Shown here: positions 22,943-32,219 of the stretch, piece after piece
Layout of the letters: each line of letters opens with the position of its first letter
How positions within the stretch are numbered: the stretch's first letter is position 1
From: an uncultured Bacilli bacterium
Lineage (GTDB): Bacteria > Bacillota_I > Bacilli_A > RFN20 > CAG-826
Direction: 5' to 3'
Length of the DNA: 32,423 nt
Assembly (NCBI GenBank): GCA_905235515.1
Contig: CAJOLV010000014.1
Coordinates: 1-32,423 of the forward strand
Notes under the pieces: model-generated
What the model was told of the DNA's origin: nothing
Databases searched by the model: none
What the model saw: the letters and a program-made list of their open reading frames with translations, nothing else
Translations under genes and position numbers: made by a program

Positions 22943-25900
22943 ATGAGTAAGTTCGCACCCATACATATCATCAGTGGTTATTCCTTTCTACGTAGTGGAT
23001 TGACTATTAAGAAAATTGAAACTGCATTAAAAAATAATGATTATTTTGGGATGGGCTTAACTGATGAGGGGGTTTTACATGGCTATCCACCATTCTTCCA
23101 CCTCATGGAAAAATATCATAAGCCTTACATTCTTGGTTTATTTTTAAATGTTGATGAAGATTTCATTGCGGCGTACGCAATTAATGAGGATGGTTATAAC
23201 AACCTCATCAATATTTCATTAGCTATACAAAAAGAAGAATTCAATTTTGCTTATTTAAAAGAACATTCTTCTGGTTTAATTGGGGTTTTAGAGACTAATC
23301 ACGGTAAGTTCAAAGAACTATTTTCCCTTGTAGAGAAGGTTGATACTTCTTTCACTAAATATGTTTTAAAAATCTCTGATTTTTTTAAAGCGGGGTTTTA
23401 TCTTGGTGTCGAAGTAACTTCTAGAGAAGAAGTGAAATTTGCGAATAAAGTGAGAAGATTTGCTGATGAATTTACCTATGATTGCGTGGCTTTTCCAAGG
23501 GTAAAATATCTAAAAAAAGATGATGCGATTACTTTAGATATCGTAAATGCAATTCAACTAGGTGAGCAATTAAAAGATAAAGCAAAAGTTGGACAAGAAT
23601 ATTTTATGACTGAGTCTGACTATCATAAGATTTATTCTGGGATTGAAATTGATAATACGAATAGAATTATTAATTCAAACAAGCTAGATTTTTCTAAAAA
23701 TAGAGGGCAAATGCTCCACTATCCATGTGATGATAGCGATTTAGAATTAAGAAATCGTGGTTATAAGAAATTAGAAGAACTTGGCCTAAAAGACCACAAT
23801 GAATATATCGACCGATTGGAATATGAACTGAGTGTTATTAAATCAATGGGATATTCTGATTATTTCTTACTCGTTCAAGACTATGTTAATTGGGCAAAAA
23901 ATAACGATATCTTAGTCGGCCCTGGCAGAGGCTCCGCAGCCGGATCGTTGATTTCTTATTTACTTAATATCACTGAAGTTGATCCTTTAAAATATGGTTT
24001 ACAATTTGAAAGATTTTTAAATCCCAATCGTTTAACAATGCCTGATATCGATGTCGACTTCATGGATATTAAAAGAGATGATGTCGTTCAATTTATGCGT
24101 GATAAATATGGTAACCATCGGGTTGGCAATATTGTTGCTTTACAAACCATCGGTGCCAAGCAATCTTTACGAGATATTGGTAGAGTCTATAATATTCCGG
24201 AAAGACATATTTCTTTACTTAGTAAAACCATTAGAGAAGATAGGGAAGATAGGGATATGACTTTAGGCAAAGCCTATCGTTATAATGAAGACTTTAAAAA
24301 GCTCTGTGATTCCGACCAATATTTTAAAGAAATTGTTTCACTAGCAGGCAAGATTGAAGGTTTGCCAAGACAGACTGGTCAACACGCTGCTGGTATTGTT
24401 TTAAATAATGTCGACATGGAACAAGCCATGCCTGTATCTATTGATTTAAACGATAATTATATTTCTCAGTACGAATTCAAATATTTAGAAGAGCAAGGTT
24501 TCTTGAAGATGGACTTCTTAGGCTTAAGAAACCTCACTACCGTCAGTTATTGCGTGGATTTAATTAATCTCCACTATCCCGATTTGCATTTAGATAAATA
24601 TCAAATTCCCTATGACACTCCGGAAGTCTTTGATTTGATTAAAAGTGGACAAGTCATTGGTTTATTCCAAATTGAAACACCAGTGATGAAAAAAGGTATC
24701 CAAATATTAAAGCCAAGTTGTTTTGATGATGTTGTTGCATTACTCGCTTTAAATAGACCTGGTCCAATGGCGTTTATTCCTAGTTATGCTAAACGGAGAG
24801 ATGGTAAGGAGAAAATTAGTTATATCTCTAAAGATTTAGAAGATATTTTATCTAGCACCTATGGAATTATTGTCTACCAAGAACAAATTAACCAGATCGC
24901 CACCAAGATTGCTGGTATGACACCTGGAGAAAGCGATTTATTTAGAAGGGCGATTTCTAAAAAAGATAAAGATGCTTTAACAAAGAATAAAGAACTATTC
25001 ATAAAAGGATGTTTAGCCAAAGGCTATAGTCAAAAAACCGCTGATGAGATATTTGAACATATCGCTAAATTTGCTAACTATGGGTTTAATAAATCTCACT
25101 CAGTAGCCTATGCTGTTTTGACTTGCCGGATGGCGTGGTTAAAAGCTAATTATCCTTTAGAATTTTATTCGGCAATTTTACAAACTGGTACTTCTAGTGA
25201 GACTAAATTTGGTGAATATATCTCCGAGATGAGAAAGCGTAACATCAAGATATTGCCACCAAGTATTAATCATTCATCAATGTTATTTGATGTAAAAGAA
25301 GAGGCTTTGTTATTCCCATTCTCTTCTATTCATGGGCTCAATTCTTTAATGGCCAAAAACATTATTGAAGAAAGAGAAAAAGGTCTTTTTACTGACTTCT
25401 TTAATTTTGTTAGTCGTTTATACCCTTATAAGATTAACGAATTACAAATATTAGCGTTAGTTAATTCTGGGGCTTTAGATGAGCTATATCCATCAAGAGC
25501 CTCAATGCGTATCACTATCAAAGCCGCTTTGCAATATGCGGAACTCAACTATTCCGAAGATGGACAAATGAATTTAGGTATCTCGGCAATTAATCCACCG
25601 ATTATGAATGTTGAGACCGATCGACCAATTGATAATCTCGACTTTGAATATGACGCAATCGGTGTGATGTTATCAAGTAATCCTTTGGATTATCATAAAG
25701 AACAATTAGATAAATTAGGTGTTGTTAATATTAATAACGCAAATCAAACTAAGGTCAATAAGATGGCTGGTGTTATTAAATCAGTCAAACAGATTAAGAC
25801 CAAAAAAGGCGACCAAATGGCAATCATTAAAATATATGATCAAACCGGTGATTTAGAAGTCACAGTCTTCCCAAAAGTATTTGATTTAGTAAAAGGATAT

Positions 25901-25999
25901 TTGGTGAGGAATGCGATAGTCATTGTGACAGGCCGATTTGAACAAAGAGAAGAATTATCGTTCTTTGCGGATAATATTGAAAAATTGGAGGTTGAATAA
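22943..25999 (+). CDS. dnaE: DNA polymerase III alpha subunit, DnaE (Gram-positive type)
   Basis: A replicative C-family DNA polymerase of 1018 aa, which in Firmicutes extends primers before handing over to PolC. The N-terminal PHP domain is degenerate: IHIISGYSF replaces the HxHxxYS metal motif and LTDEG replaces LTDHG, so it should not bind metal or proofread. The palm has GPGRGSAAGS (about 326) and PDIDVDF (about 367-373) with two catalytic aspartates. FNKSHSVAYA and the helix-hairpin-helix region follow. A C-terminal OB-fold lies at about 930-1010. The length is short for Firmicutes DnaE but near that of Mollicutes. Start lacks a ribosome site. Next gene, polA, starts one base after the stop. 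Confidence 0.96.
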   Translation: MSKFAPIHIISGYSFLRSGLTIKKIETALKNNDYFGMGLTDEGVLHGYPPFFHLMEKYHKPYILGLFLNVDEDFIAAYAINEDGYNNLINISLAIQKEEFNFAYLKEHSSGLIGVLETNHGKFKELFSLVEKVDTSFTKYVLKISDFFKAGFYLGVEVTSREEVKFANKVRRFADEFTYDCVAFPRVKYLKKDDAITLDIVNAIQLGEQLKDKAKVGQEYFMTESDYHKIYSGIEIDNTNRIINSNKLDFSKNRGQMLHYPCDDSDLELRNRGYKKLEELGLKDHNEYIDRLEYELSVIKSMGYSDYFLLVQDYVNWAKNNDILVGPGRGSAAGSLISYLLNITEVDPLKYGLQFERFLNPNRLTMPDIDVDFMDIKRDDVVQFMRDKYGNHRVGNIVALQTIGAKQSLRDIGRVYNIPERHISLLSKTIREDREDRDMTLGKAYRYNEDFKKLCDSDQYFKEIVSLAGKIEGLPRQTGQHAAGIVLNNVDMEQAMPVSIDLNDNYISQYEFKYLEEQGFLKMDFLGLRNLTTVSYCVDLINLHYPDLHLDKYQIPYDTPEVFDLIKSGQVIGLFQIETPVMKKGIQILKPSCFDDVVALLALNRPGPMAFIPSYAKRRDGKEKISYISKDLEDILSSTYGIIVYQEQINQIATKIAGMTPGESDLFRRAISKKDKDALTKNKELFIKGCLAKGYSQKTADEIFEHIAKFANYGFNKSHSVAYAVLTCRMAWLKANYPLEFYSAILQTGTSSETKFGEYISEMRKRNIKILPPSINHSSMLFDVKEEALLFPFSSIHGLNSLMAKNIIEEREKGLFTDFFNFVSRLYPYKINELQILALVNSGALDELYPSRASMRITIKAALQYAELNYSEDGQMNLGISAINPPIMNVETDRPIDNLDFEYDAIGVMLSSNPLDYHKEQLDKLGVVNINNANQTKVNKMAGVIKSVKQIKTKKGDQMAIIKIYDQTGDLEVTVFPKVFDLVKGYLVRNAIVIVTGRFEQREELSFFADNIEKLEVE

Positions 26000-26000
26000 T

Positions 26001-28604
26001 ATGCGAAAAATAACAATTATCGATGGCAATTCATTGCTCTTTAGAGCGTATTACGCAACTGCATATCCTGGCGTGGAGATTATGCGTAGCCAAGATGGCA
26101 CTCCTACTAACGCTATCTTTGCTTTTAGTAACATGATTAATAAGATTCTTTCTGATGTTAAAGAAGGCGACGCCATTATGGTGGCCTTTGATACTGGAAA
26201 GCCTTCTTTTAGAAAAAAAGAATTAGAAACTTATAAAGCGAATAGAAAACCGGCTCCTGAGGATTTAGTAACACAATTCCCAATTTCTCGTGATTTTTTA
26301 AAAGCTTTAGGTATTTTTCAATTCGAAGAAGAAGGATTTGAAGGTGATGATATCGCTGGTAGCGTCGCAAAATTAGCGGAAAAAGAGGGGTTTGAAGTTC
26401 ACTTATATACATCCGATAGAGACTTCCTCCAATTAGTGGACCCTAATATCTATGTCCACATTATTAAAAGAGGCCTTTCTGATGTCGCGATTATGACACC
26501 AGAAAAAGTCGTTGAAGAATGGGGATTTGAACCGCTCAAGATTATTGATTATAAAGGTTTAAGAGGAGATTCTAGTGATAACCTACCAGGTATACCAGGA
26601 ATCGGTGAAAAAACCGCGGTTAAATTAATTCAAGAATATGGGAGTTTTGATAATATTGTCGCTAACGCTAGTAATATTACCGGTAAAGTTGGTGATGCTA
26701 TCAAAAATAACGCTGAAATCGGTCGAGTCTCTCGTGATTTAGCAATTATTCTTACTGATTTGGACTTACCATTTACTACTGAAGACCTTGTTTATACTGG
26801 TTATGACTTTAAGGAAATCAATGATTTCTGCCAAAAATATGGTTTAAAACAATTTATCAGCAAAGTTAGTCCAAAATGGAAAAAGAAAGATGTCACTTCT
26901 TTAGAGGATTTTAAACCAGAAGTCATTAATTCATTAAAAGAGATTAATATTCCTAACGAAATTGGTTTTGCAGTTGATTTTAGTGATGATGACTACACTA
27001 ACGCTGATATCTATGGTGTCGCATTTGAAATTAATAATCGCCACTATTACATTCATCTTGGAGATTTAAAAAATGATGAGTTCGCTTTAAGGGTTTTAAA
27101 AGATAAAAATATCAAAAAATATTGTTATGATTTCAAGGCTATTAAAGTTGGTTTAGCCTTCCAAGGCATTGAAATTGAAGGTTGCGTATTTGATTTATTA
27201 ATCGCTTCATATTTACTCGATTCTTCAATTAAGAGTAATCCTGATATCGTCATGAATTTATTTGGAGCGGACCTCTCTAGTAATGAAGATGAGTCGATGT
27301 CATTATTTACATCAGAAAAAGTCGAAAGAACTGCAAAAATCGCTTATTTTGCGAAGAATTTAGCAAAAAAGGTCTATAAAAATTTAGAGGAAGTAAGCGC
27401 TGATACTTTATATGAGAATCTTGAAATTCCTCTAATTAGCACTCTTGCCGAGATGGAAATTGAAGGCTTCCCACTAGATTGGAAAACATTAGAATCCTTT
27501 GGCGTGGAGTTTAAAAAGAATATTGATACATTAAGTGAAGAAATCTATGAACTAGCAGGAGAAAAATTTAATATTGCGAGCCCTAAACAATTAGGAGAAA
27601 TTCTCTTCGATAAATTGCAACTAAAAGGTAACCGCAAAGGCTCAACATCATTTGATTATTTAAAAGAATTAATTGATGAACATCCTATTATTCCAAAGGT
27701 TTTAGAATATCGTAAATATGCGAAATTATTATCCACCTATGTTGATGGGATGAAAGTTCATATTCATAAAGATGGAAAGATTCACGCTAAATTCAATCAA
27801 GCTTTGACCACTACCGGTAGATTATCAAGTAGCGATCCAAACTTACAAAATATTTCTATTCGTGATGAAGAAGGAAAAACAATTAGAAAAGCTTTCTATT
27901 ATCCAAATCATGAATATGAGATTCTTTCTTTAGACTATTCACAGATCGAATTAAGAGTTTTAGCCTCTTTATCTAACTGTAAAGGTCTATTAGATATTTT
28001 TAGAAGTGGTGAGGATATCCACTCCGCTACCGCTAAGACTATTTTTAACCTCGATAGTGAGCCAACAGACCAGCAAAGAAGAAAAGCTAAAACTGTTAAT
28101 TTCGGTATTGTCTATGGCATCTCTGATTGGGGGTTATCAGAACAATTACAAGTATCCGTTTCAGAAGCTAAAAATATTATTTCTAGTTTCTACACTAACT
28201 TCCCAGAAATTGCCACTTTCTTCCAAGGTGTCGTTAATGAGGCATTAAAGAATGGGTATGTTTCTACATTAATGGGGAGACGCAGATATTTAAGAGAATT
28301 GCACGATTCTAATTATCAAACTCGAGAATTCGCTAAACGCGCAGCGATGAACGCACCAATCCAAGGCACTGCTGCTGATTTAATTAAAGCCGCGATGATT
28401 AAAGTAAATCAAAAGATTAAAGAAGAAGGTTTACAAAGTAAAATGGTTCTTCAAATCCACGATGAATTAATTTTCAAAGTCGTGAAGGAAGAAAAAGATA
28501 AATTATATAAATTAGTAAAAGAAACAATGGAAAATGCAATCGATTTATCAATTCCATTAGAAGTAGATGGAGGATTTGGCCTCGATTGGTATAGTGCCAA
28601 ATAG
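26001..28604 (+). CDS. polA: DNA polymerase I
   Basis: Fills gaps and removes RNA primers in Okazaki fragments. The track start at 25938 is too early; ATG 26001 has GGAGG 9 nt upstream and begins MRKITIIDGNSLLFRAYYA, the normal start of the 5' nuclease domain, giving 867 aa. The 5' nuclease domain (1 to about 290) has EGFEGDDIAG, TSDRDFLQL and GDSSDNLPGIPGIGEKTA. The middle domain lacks the DxE motif of the proofreading exonuclease (AVDFSDDDY instead), as in Bacillus. The polymerase domain has motif A LDYSQIELR (about 644), motif B KAKTVNFGIVYG (about 694) and motif C QIHDEL (about 820). Confidence 0.98.
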   Translation: MRKITIIDGNSLLFRAYYATAYPGVEIMRSQDGTPTNAIFAFSNMINKILSDVKEGDAIMVAFDTGKPSFRKKELETYKANRKPAPEDLVTQFPISRDFLKALGIFQFEEEGFEGDDIAGSVAKLAEKEGFEVHLYTSDRDFLQLVDPNIYVHIIKRGLSDVAIMTPEKVVEEWGFEPLKIIDYKGLRGDSSDNLPGIPGIGEKTAVKLIQEYGSFDNIVANASNITGKVGDAIKNNAEIGRVSRDLAIILTDLDLPFTTEDLVYTGYDFKEINDFCQKYGLKQFISKVSPKWKKKDVTSLEDFKPEVINSLKEINIPNEIGFAVDFSDDDYTNADIYGVAFEINNRHYYIHLGDLKNDEFALRVLKDKNIKKYCYDFKAIKVGLAFQGIEIEGCVFDLLIASYLLDSSIKSNPDIVMNLFGADLSSNEDESMSLFTSEKVERTAKIAYFAKNLAKKVYKNLEEVSADTLYENLEIPLISTLAEMEIEGFPLDWKTLESFGVEFKKNIDTLSEEIYELAGEKFNIASPKQLGEILFDKLQLKGNRKGSTSFDYLKELIDEHPIIPKVLEYRKYAKLLSTYVDGMKVHIHKDGKIHAKFNQALTTTGRLSSSDPNLQNISIRDEEGKTIRKAFYYPNHEYEILSLDYSQIELRVLASLSNCKGLLDIFRSGEDIHSATAKTIFNLDSEPTDQQRRKAKTVNFGIVYGISDWGLSEQLQVSVSEAKNIISSFYTNFPEIATFFQGVVNEALKNGYVSTLMGRRRYLRELHDSNYQTREFAKRAAMNAPIQGTAADLIKAAMIKVNQKIKEEGLQSKMVLQIHDELIFKVVKEEKDKLYKLVKETMENAIDLSIPLEVDGGFGLDWYSAK

Positions 28605-28608
28605 ATTT

Positions 28609-30015
28609 ATGCCTGAATTACCAGAAGTTGAAACTGTTAAAAACGTTCTTATTCCAATAGTGAGAAATCAAACTATTAATAGAATAGATGTTTTAAGAAT
28701 GTCCACTATTCATGGAGATATTAAAGAATTTGTTTCAACTTTAACTAATAAAACATTTTTAGACGTCACTCGTATCGGTAAATTTTTAATATTCCACCTT
28801 AGCGATGATGTTGTCATCATCTCTCATTTAAGAATGGAAGGAAAATATTATGAACTATTAGAAGATGAGTCAAACACTAAATATTCTCGAGTTGTCATTC
28901 ATTTAAAGAATGGTCATAAACTTTGTTACGATGATTCTCGTTGTTTCGGGATGATGAAATTATCCACCGAAAAAGAATATCGTCATGTCAAAGATATCGC
29001 TCAATTAGGGCCAGAACCATTTGATATTAAAGATGTGAAATATCTTTTGGATAGGTGCAAAAAATCATCATTGCCAATTAAATCCACATTATTAGATCAA
29101 ACATTAATGACTGGTTTAGGTAACATTTACGCTGATGAAGTCTTATTTGCTAGTAAGATTCATCCACTTACACCCGCTAATAAAATTACAAAGGCCGAAT
29201 GGACCACTATTATAAATAACGCGCAAAGAATATTGCATGAAGCTATTCATGCCGGTGGTTCCACCATCAAGAGTTATCACCCAGGAAAAGATATCGATGG
29301 TAATTTCCAAAGCGCTTTATTGGCCTATGGCCATAAAGGTGAGCGTTGTCCGACCTGTGGAATGATTATGCGCTTTATCAAAGTGGGCGGTAGAGGCACA
29401 ACTTATTGTCCAAAATGTCAAAGACAAAAAGCTGAGAAACTCTCGATTGCTATTTATGGAAGAATTGCCTCAGGTAAATCAACAGTGTTAGAAACATTTA
29501 AAGAAAATGGTTACTACACTATTTCATCTGATGATATTGTCTCTAACTTATATAAGAAAAAAGAAGTAGTTGAACAGATTAATAACGCATTTAATCTCGC
29601 TTTTAAAGATGAGGCAGATAAACAAACCTTAAGAGAATTAATTAGAAAAGATGATAAGAATCGTAAAAAGTTAGAAAAGATTGTCCATCCTTGGGTAAAG
29701 AAGGAAATTGTTAATACAATTAAAACTATTAAGGCTCGTATGATTGTGGTTGAAGTTCCACTTCTATATGAATCTAAGATGGATAATTTGTTTGATGTTG
29801 TTATCGCAGTGGATGTATCTAGTGAAAAACAAATTAAATTCTTGACAAATCGTAATCCAGAAACCGCAAAATCTCTTTTAGAGATTAACGCTAATCATCA
29901 ATTTGCTAAAAATAAAGAAAAAGCCGACTATCTATTGGTCAATGATGCCGGCTTAGATAAATTAAAGAATAAGACTCAAAAAATTATTAATGAGCTACAA
30001 TGTCGCCTAGATTAA
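28609..30015 (+). CDS. mutM-coaE: Fusion of formamidopyrimidine-DNA glycosylase (MutM) and dephospho-CoA kinase (CoaE)
   Basis: A single 468-aa frame encodes two enzymes. Residues 1-273 are MutM, which removes 8-oxoguanine: the catalytic Pro2-Glu3 (MPELPEVE) fixes the start at 28609 and not 28567; K58, the LLDQTLMTGLGNIYADEVLF H2TH helix and the zinc finger C247/C250, C267/C270 are intact. After a linker of about seven residues (QRQKAEK) comes CoaE (about 278-468), the last step of coenzyme A synthesis: P-loop YGRIASGKST (G284-S291), SSDDIVSNLY, VVEVPLLYES and a normal C-terminal part. The reading frame is continuous at the junction. It starts four bases after the polA stop and its 3' end overlaps dnaI by 29 bp, tail to tail. 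Confidence 0.95.
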   Translation: MPELPEVETVKNVLIPIVRNQTINRIDVLRMSTIHGDIKEFVSTLTNKTFLDVTRIGKFLIFHLSDDVVIISHLRMEGKYYELLEDESNTKYSRVVIHLKNGHKLCYDDSRCFGMMKLSTEKEYRHVKDIAQLGPEPFDIKDVKYLLDRCKKSSLPIKSTLLDQTLMTGLGNIYADEVLFASKIHPLTPANKITKAEWTTIINNAQRILHEAIHAGGSTIKSYHPGKDIDGNFQSALLAYGHKGERCPTCGMIMRFIKVGGRGTTYCPKCQRQKAEKLSIAIYGRIASGKSTVLETFKENGYYTISSDDIVSNLYKKKEVVEQINNAFNLAFKDEADKQTLRELIRKDDKNRKKLEKIVHPWVKKEIVNTIKTIKARMIVVEVPLLYESKMDNLFDVVIAVDVSSEKQIKFLTNRNPETAKSLLEINANHQFAKNKEKADYLLVNDAGLDKLKNKTQKIINELQCRLD

Positions 30016-30877
30016 TTTCTTTACCGGCGACATTTTTAATAATTGAACCGATTTGTTTGGCTCTAATTTCACCTGCTTTACTAGTGCTATATAAGGTCAC
30101 TAATTCATTAACCGTAAAATCACTGGTGATAATTGTGAATAATTTTTTGCTCGCCCTAGTCGAGAGAATTGGGAAGATAATCGCATCTCTAATCAAATCG
30201 GTTTTAACTTCGTTACCAAAGTCATCTAAGACTAAAACTGGAACAGTGCAATATCTATCGAGTTCTCTTTTAAATCTCTCTTTATCTTTAAAATAAAGAT
30301 CAGTTAATTCTGCGATACGTCTATTTGCGTTTGCAAAGATGATTGGTCCTTGTTTATTTTTCGCGATATCAACCGCAATCGCGGTGACCGCAAAGCTTTT
30401 ACCAGTATTAGCCATACCTGTAACATATATCCAATTATTAATTTTATGTCTCTTAAATTGAATATATTTATCGATAATCTCTAACTTTGGTTGATTGTCT
30501 TCAACATCTTTAAATGTGACATCGAGCAAGTCGCTATCAAAATCTCTAATCAAAAATTGATTTTGGAATTCCACTCTTTGGAGGAATTTTTTACACGGGG
30601 AGATTTCTCTATCTACATAGCCATTACGATAAGTCACTCTAGTGCAGAACAAAGGATTCTCTTTTTGACATTTATCAACACCAGGACATTTATCGCAATA
30701 TTTTAAATCCATCACAAAGTCATAGACTTTGGCGATGTTATCTCTGATTTGTTGATCAGTGAGACCTAATTTTGCTAGATATCTAATTGCCTGTGGGCAA
30801 GTTAAGTATTCGCGATACATTTCCTCTAAAATGTCATCACTACTTGTAACGTTTAAGTCGACTTTAATTTTCTCCAT
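29987..30877 (-). CDS. dnaI: Primosomal helicase loader DnaI
   Basis: An AAA+ ATPase of 296 aa that loads the replicative helicase onto DNA at initiation and restart. The N-terminal domain carries a probable zinc site (YCDKCPGVDKC, then C78: C61, C64, C70, C78), as in Bacillus DnaI, where it binds the helicase. The ATPase part has Walker A GMANTGKS (G154-S161), Walker B VLVLDDFG (D218, D219) and sensor-1 TIITSDF. A GGAGGG site lies in the end of dnaB, whose coding region overlaps this one by 14 nt. The 3' end overlaps the convergent mutM-coaE gene. Confidence 0.96.
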   Translation of the reverse strand: MEKIKVDLNVTSSDDILEEMYREYLTCPQAIRYLAKLGLTDQQIRDNIAKVYDFVMDLKYCDKCPGVDKCQKENPLFCTRVTYRNGYVDREISPCKKFLQRVEFQNQFLIRDFDSDLLDVTFKDVEDNQPKLEIIDKYIQFKRHKINNWIYVTGMANTGKSFAVTAIAVDIAKNKQGPIIFANANRRIAELTDLYFKDKERFKRELDRYCTVPVLVLDDFGNEVKTDLIRDAIIFPILSTRASKKLFTIITSDFTVNELVTLYSTSKAGEIRAKQIGSIIKNVAGKEINLGDIVAH

Positions 30878-32144
30878 TGTTGTCGCCCTCCTCTAATTGT
30901 CTAAGCAAATCTTCTTTATTCAAAATTCTCTTTGGCTCTTCTTTTGTTTCTTCCACAACTGGTAATTCTTCTTGAGACTGTTCATATGTTGGTTTTTTCC
31001 TCTTTGAGGAAACTTTCTTCAAATAGTTCATTGCATCGATTGCGGTTGTAATTCCTTCTCGAGCAACACTACCAGCGATTTTTTCCACGAATGGCTTAGA
31101 TAAGACATTGTCGTTTACTGTGAGAACATAATCTATGATTGCGTTGATAACACTATTTGGTAAACGGAATTTACTTGAGATTGTATTCACTATCATTAAG
31201 TCGCTGATAGATGGTTGTGAACCATTTTGTAAGATGGAAAGATAACGTTTAGGATTAGCTTGCTCCATGATGTTAATCTTTCTAGCTAAATCGGTATTAC
31301 CCGCCATTTCACCATTCAATTTGTTTTTGGCGTGATTTGTTAAAGAGCGATAATTGATTTCTTCCGCAAAGATTTTGGTTATTTGTTCAAAATCTAAACG
31401 ATGATTTTTATCCGCTAACGGGTTGTAATTATTGCGAACTGTATTAGCTGCACTTTCTTCACTCACTCCATACAGAGTAGCGAGTCTTTCAACTTCTTTC
31501 ATATCCTTCTTAGAGAAGGCTTCGGCTTTAATTTGCGATATTTCACTTAATGTTTTGAAGAATAATTCATAGGAGAATCCACTATTGAGCTTAGCGCTTT
31601 GTCTAGTGACAATATTACTATCTCCATTTTCCATTGCCTTTACAAAGGCAGGGTTATCGAAGTCCGGAGAGAACACTTCAATAAATGAGGCTGTGATTTC
31701 TTTCCCTTCGGGACGATTTTTAATTGTGTAAAGAGTTTTAAGTTTATTAGCCTCTGTTTCTCCTATACTTTGTATCAACATTCCATAAAGCAATGTGTTA
31801 TCGAAGAATAATTTAGGAGTCTTTGGAGCGTATAACTCATATTGATAAAGTTTCAAACCCTTTAAATCAGAGACAAATGTCTTTAATAGACCAATGGCTT
31901 CTAAATTCTTTCTCGCATCAACGAACTCACTAGCATTCATCATTGTGCGGTTAAAGAGTATTTCGTGGCTCACTATTGGATTGATTTTTTGATTATCGTA
32001 TTCCGATAGTAAGGTGAAGTATAAACTCACTGCTTTATAACCGATGATTGGTTGATACAAGTTTGTTAATGTCAAACGATCATAATCGGCGATTAATGAG
32101 TTAACACTTACTTCGAGATAGTCTTTTTCTTTTAATATCAGCAT
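30864..32144 (-). CDS. dnaB: Replication initiation protein DnaB (DnaB/DnaD family)
   Basis: In Firmicutes this DnaB is not a helicase; it helps DnaI load the replicative helicase and attaches the origin to the membrane. The 426-aa protein starts with the family winged-helix region (YLEVSVNSLIADYD, LTNLYQPIIGYKAVSLYFTL). The C-terminal part carries the DnaB/DnaD helical domain, with PNSVINAIIDYVLTVNDN (about 333-352) resembling the YxxxIxxxW-type region, and then a charged tail. It forms an operon with dnaI, overlapping it by 14 nt. A good promoter and five DnaA boxes lie upstream. Confidence 0.93.
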   Translation of the reverse strand: MLILKEKDYLEVSVNSLIADYDRLTLTNLYQPIIGYKAVSLYFTLLSEYDNQKINPIVSHEILFNRTMMNASEFVDARKNLEAIGLLKTFVSDLKGLKLYQYELYAPKTPKLFFDNTLLYGMLIQSIGETEANKLKTLYTIKNRPEGKEITASFIEVFSPDFDNPAFVKAMENGDSNIVTRQSAKLNSGFSYELFFKTLSEISQIKAEAFSKKDMKEVERLATLYGVSEESAANTVRNNYNPLADKNHRLDFEQITKIFAEEINYRSLTNHAKNKLNGEMAGNTDLARKINIMEQANPKRYLSILQNGSQPSISDLMIVNTISSKFRLPNSVINAIIDYVLTVNDNVLSKPFVEKIAGSVAREGITTAIDAMNYLKKVSSKRKKPTYEQSQEELPVVEETKEEPKRILNKEDLLRQLEEGDNNGEN

Positions 32145-32167
32145 ATTTGTCCCTTCATTTGCTCATT

Positions 32168-32196
32168 ATTATCTTAATAATTCCACTACTTTTCAA
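32168..32196 (-). promoter_or_regulatory. dnaB-dnaI promoter
   Basis: On the minus strand TTGAAA (32191-32196), 17 nt, GATAAT (32168-32173). The transcript would start near 32160, about 16 nt before the dnaB ATG, which leaves room for the AAGGGA ribosome site. Confidence 0.78.
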
Positions 32197-32219
32197 CGTT
32201 AAAAAACAGGGTCAAAAAT

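Noticed and set aside
25938-26000. Upstream extension of polA in the ORF track
   Set aside because: It overlaps the dnaE 3' end in another frame; ATG 26001 has GGAGG at 9 nt and begins with the conserved PolA N-terminus.
28567-28608. Upstream extension of mutM-coaE in the ORF track
   Set aside because: MutM needs Pro as residue 2 after Met removal; MPELPEVE begins at 28609.
30000-30296. 98-aa plus-strand ORF opposite dnaI
   Set aside because: Antisense shadow of the conserved DnaI ATPase domain.
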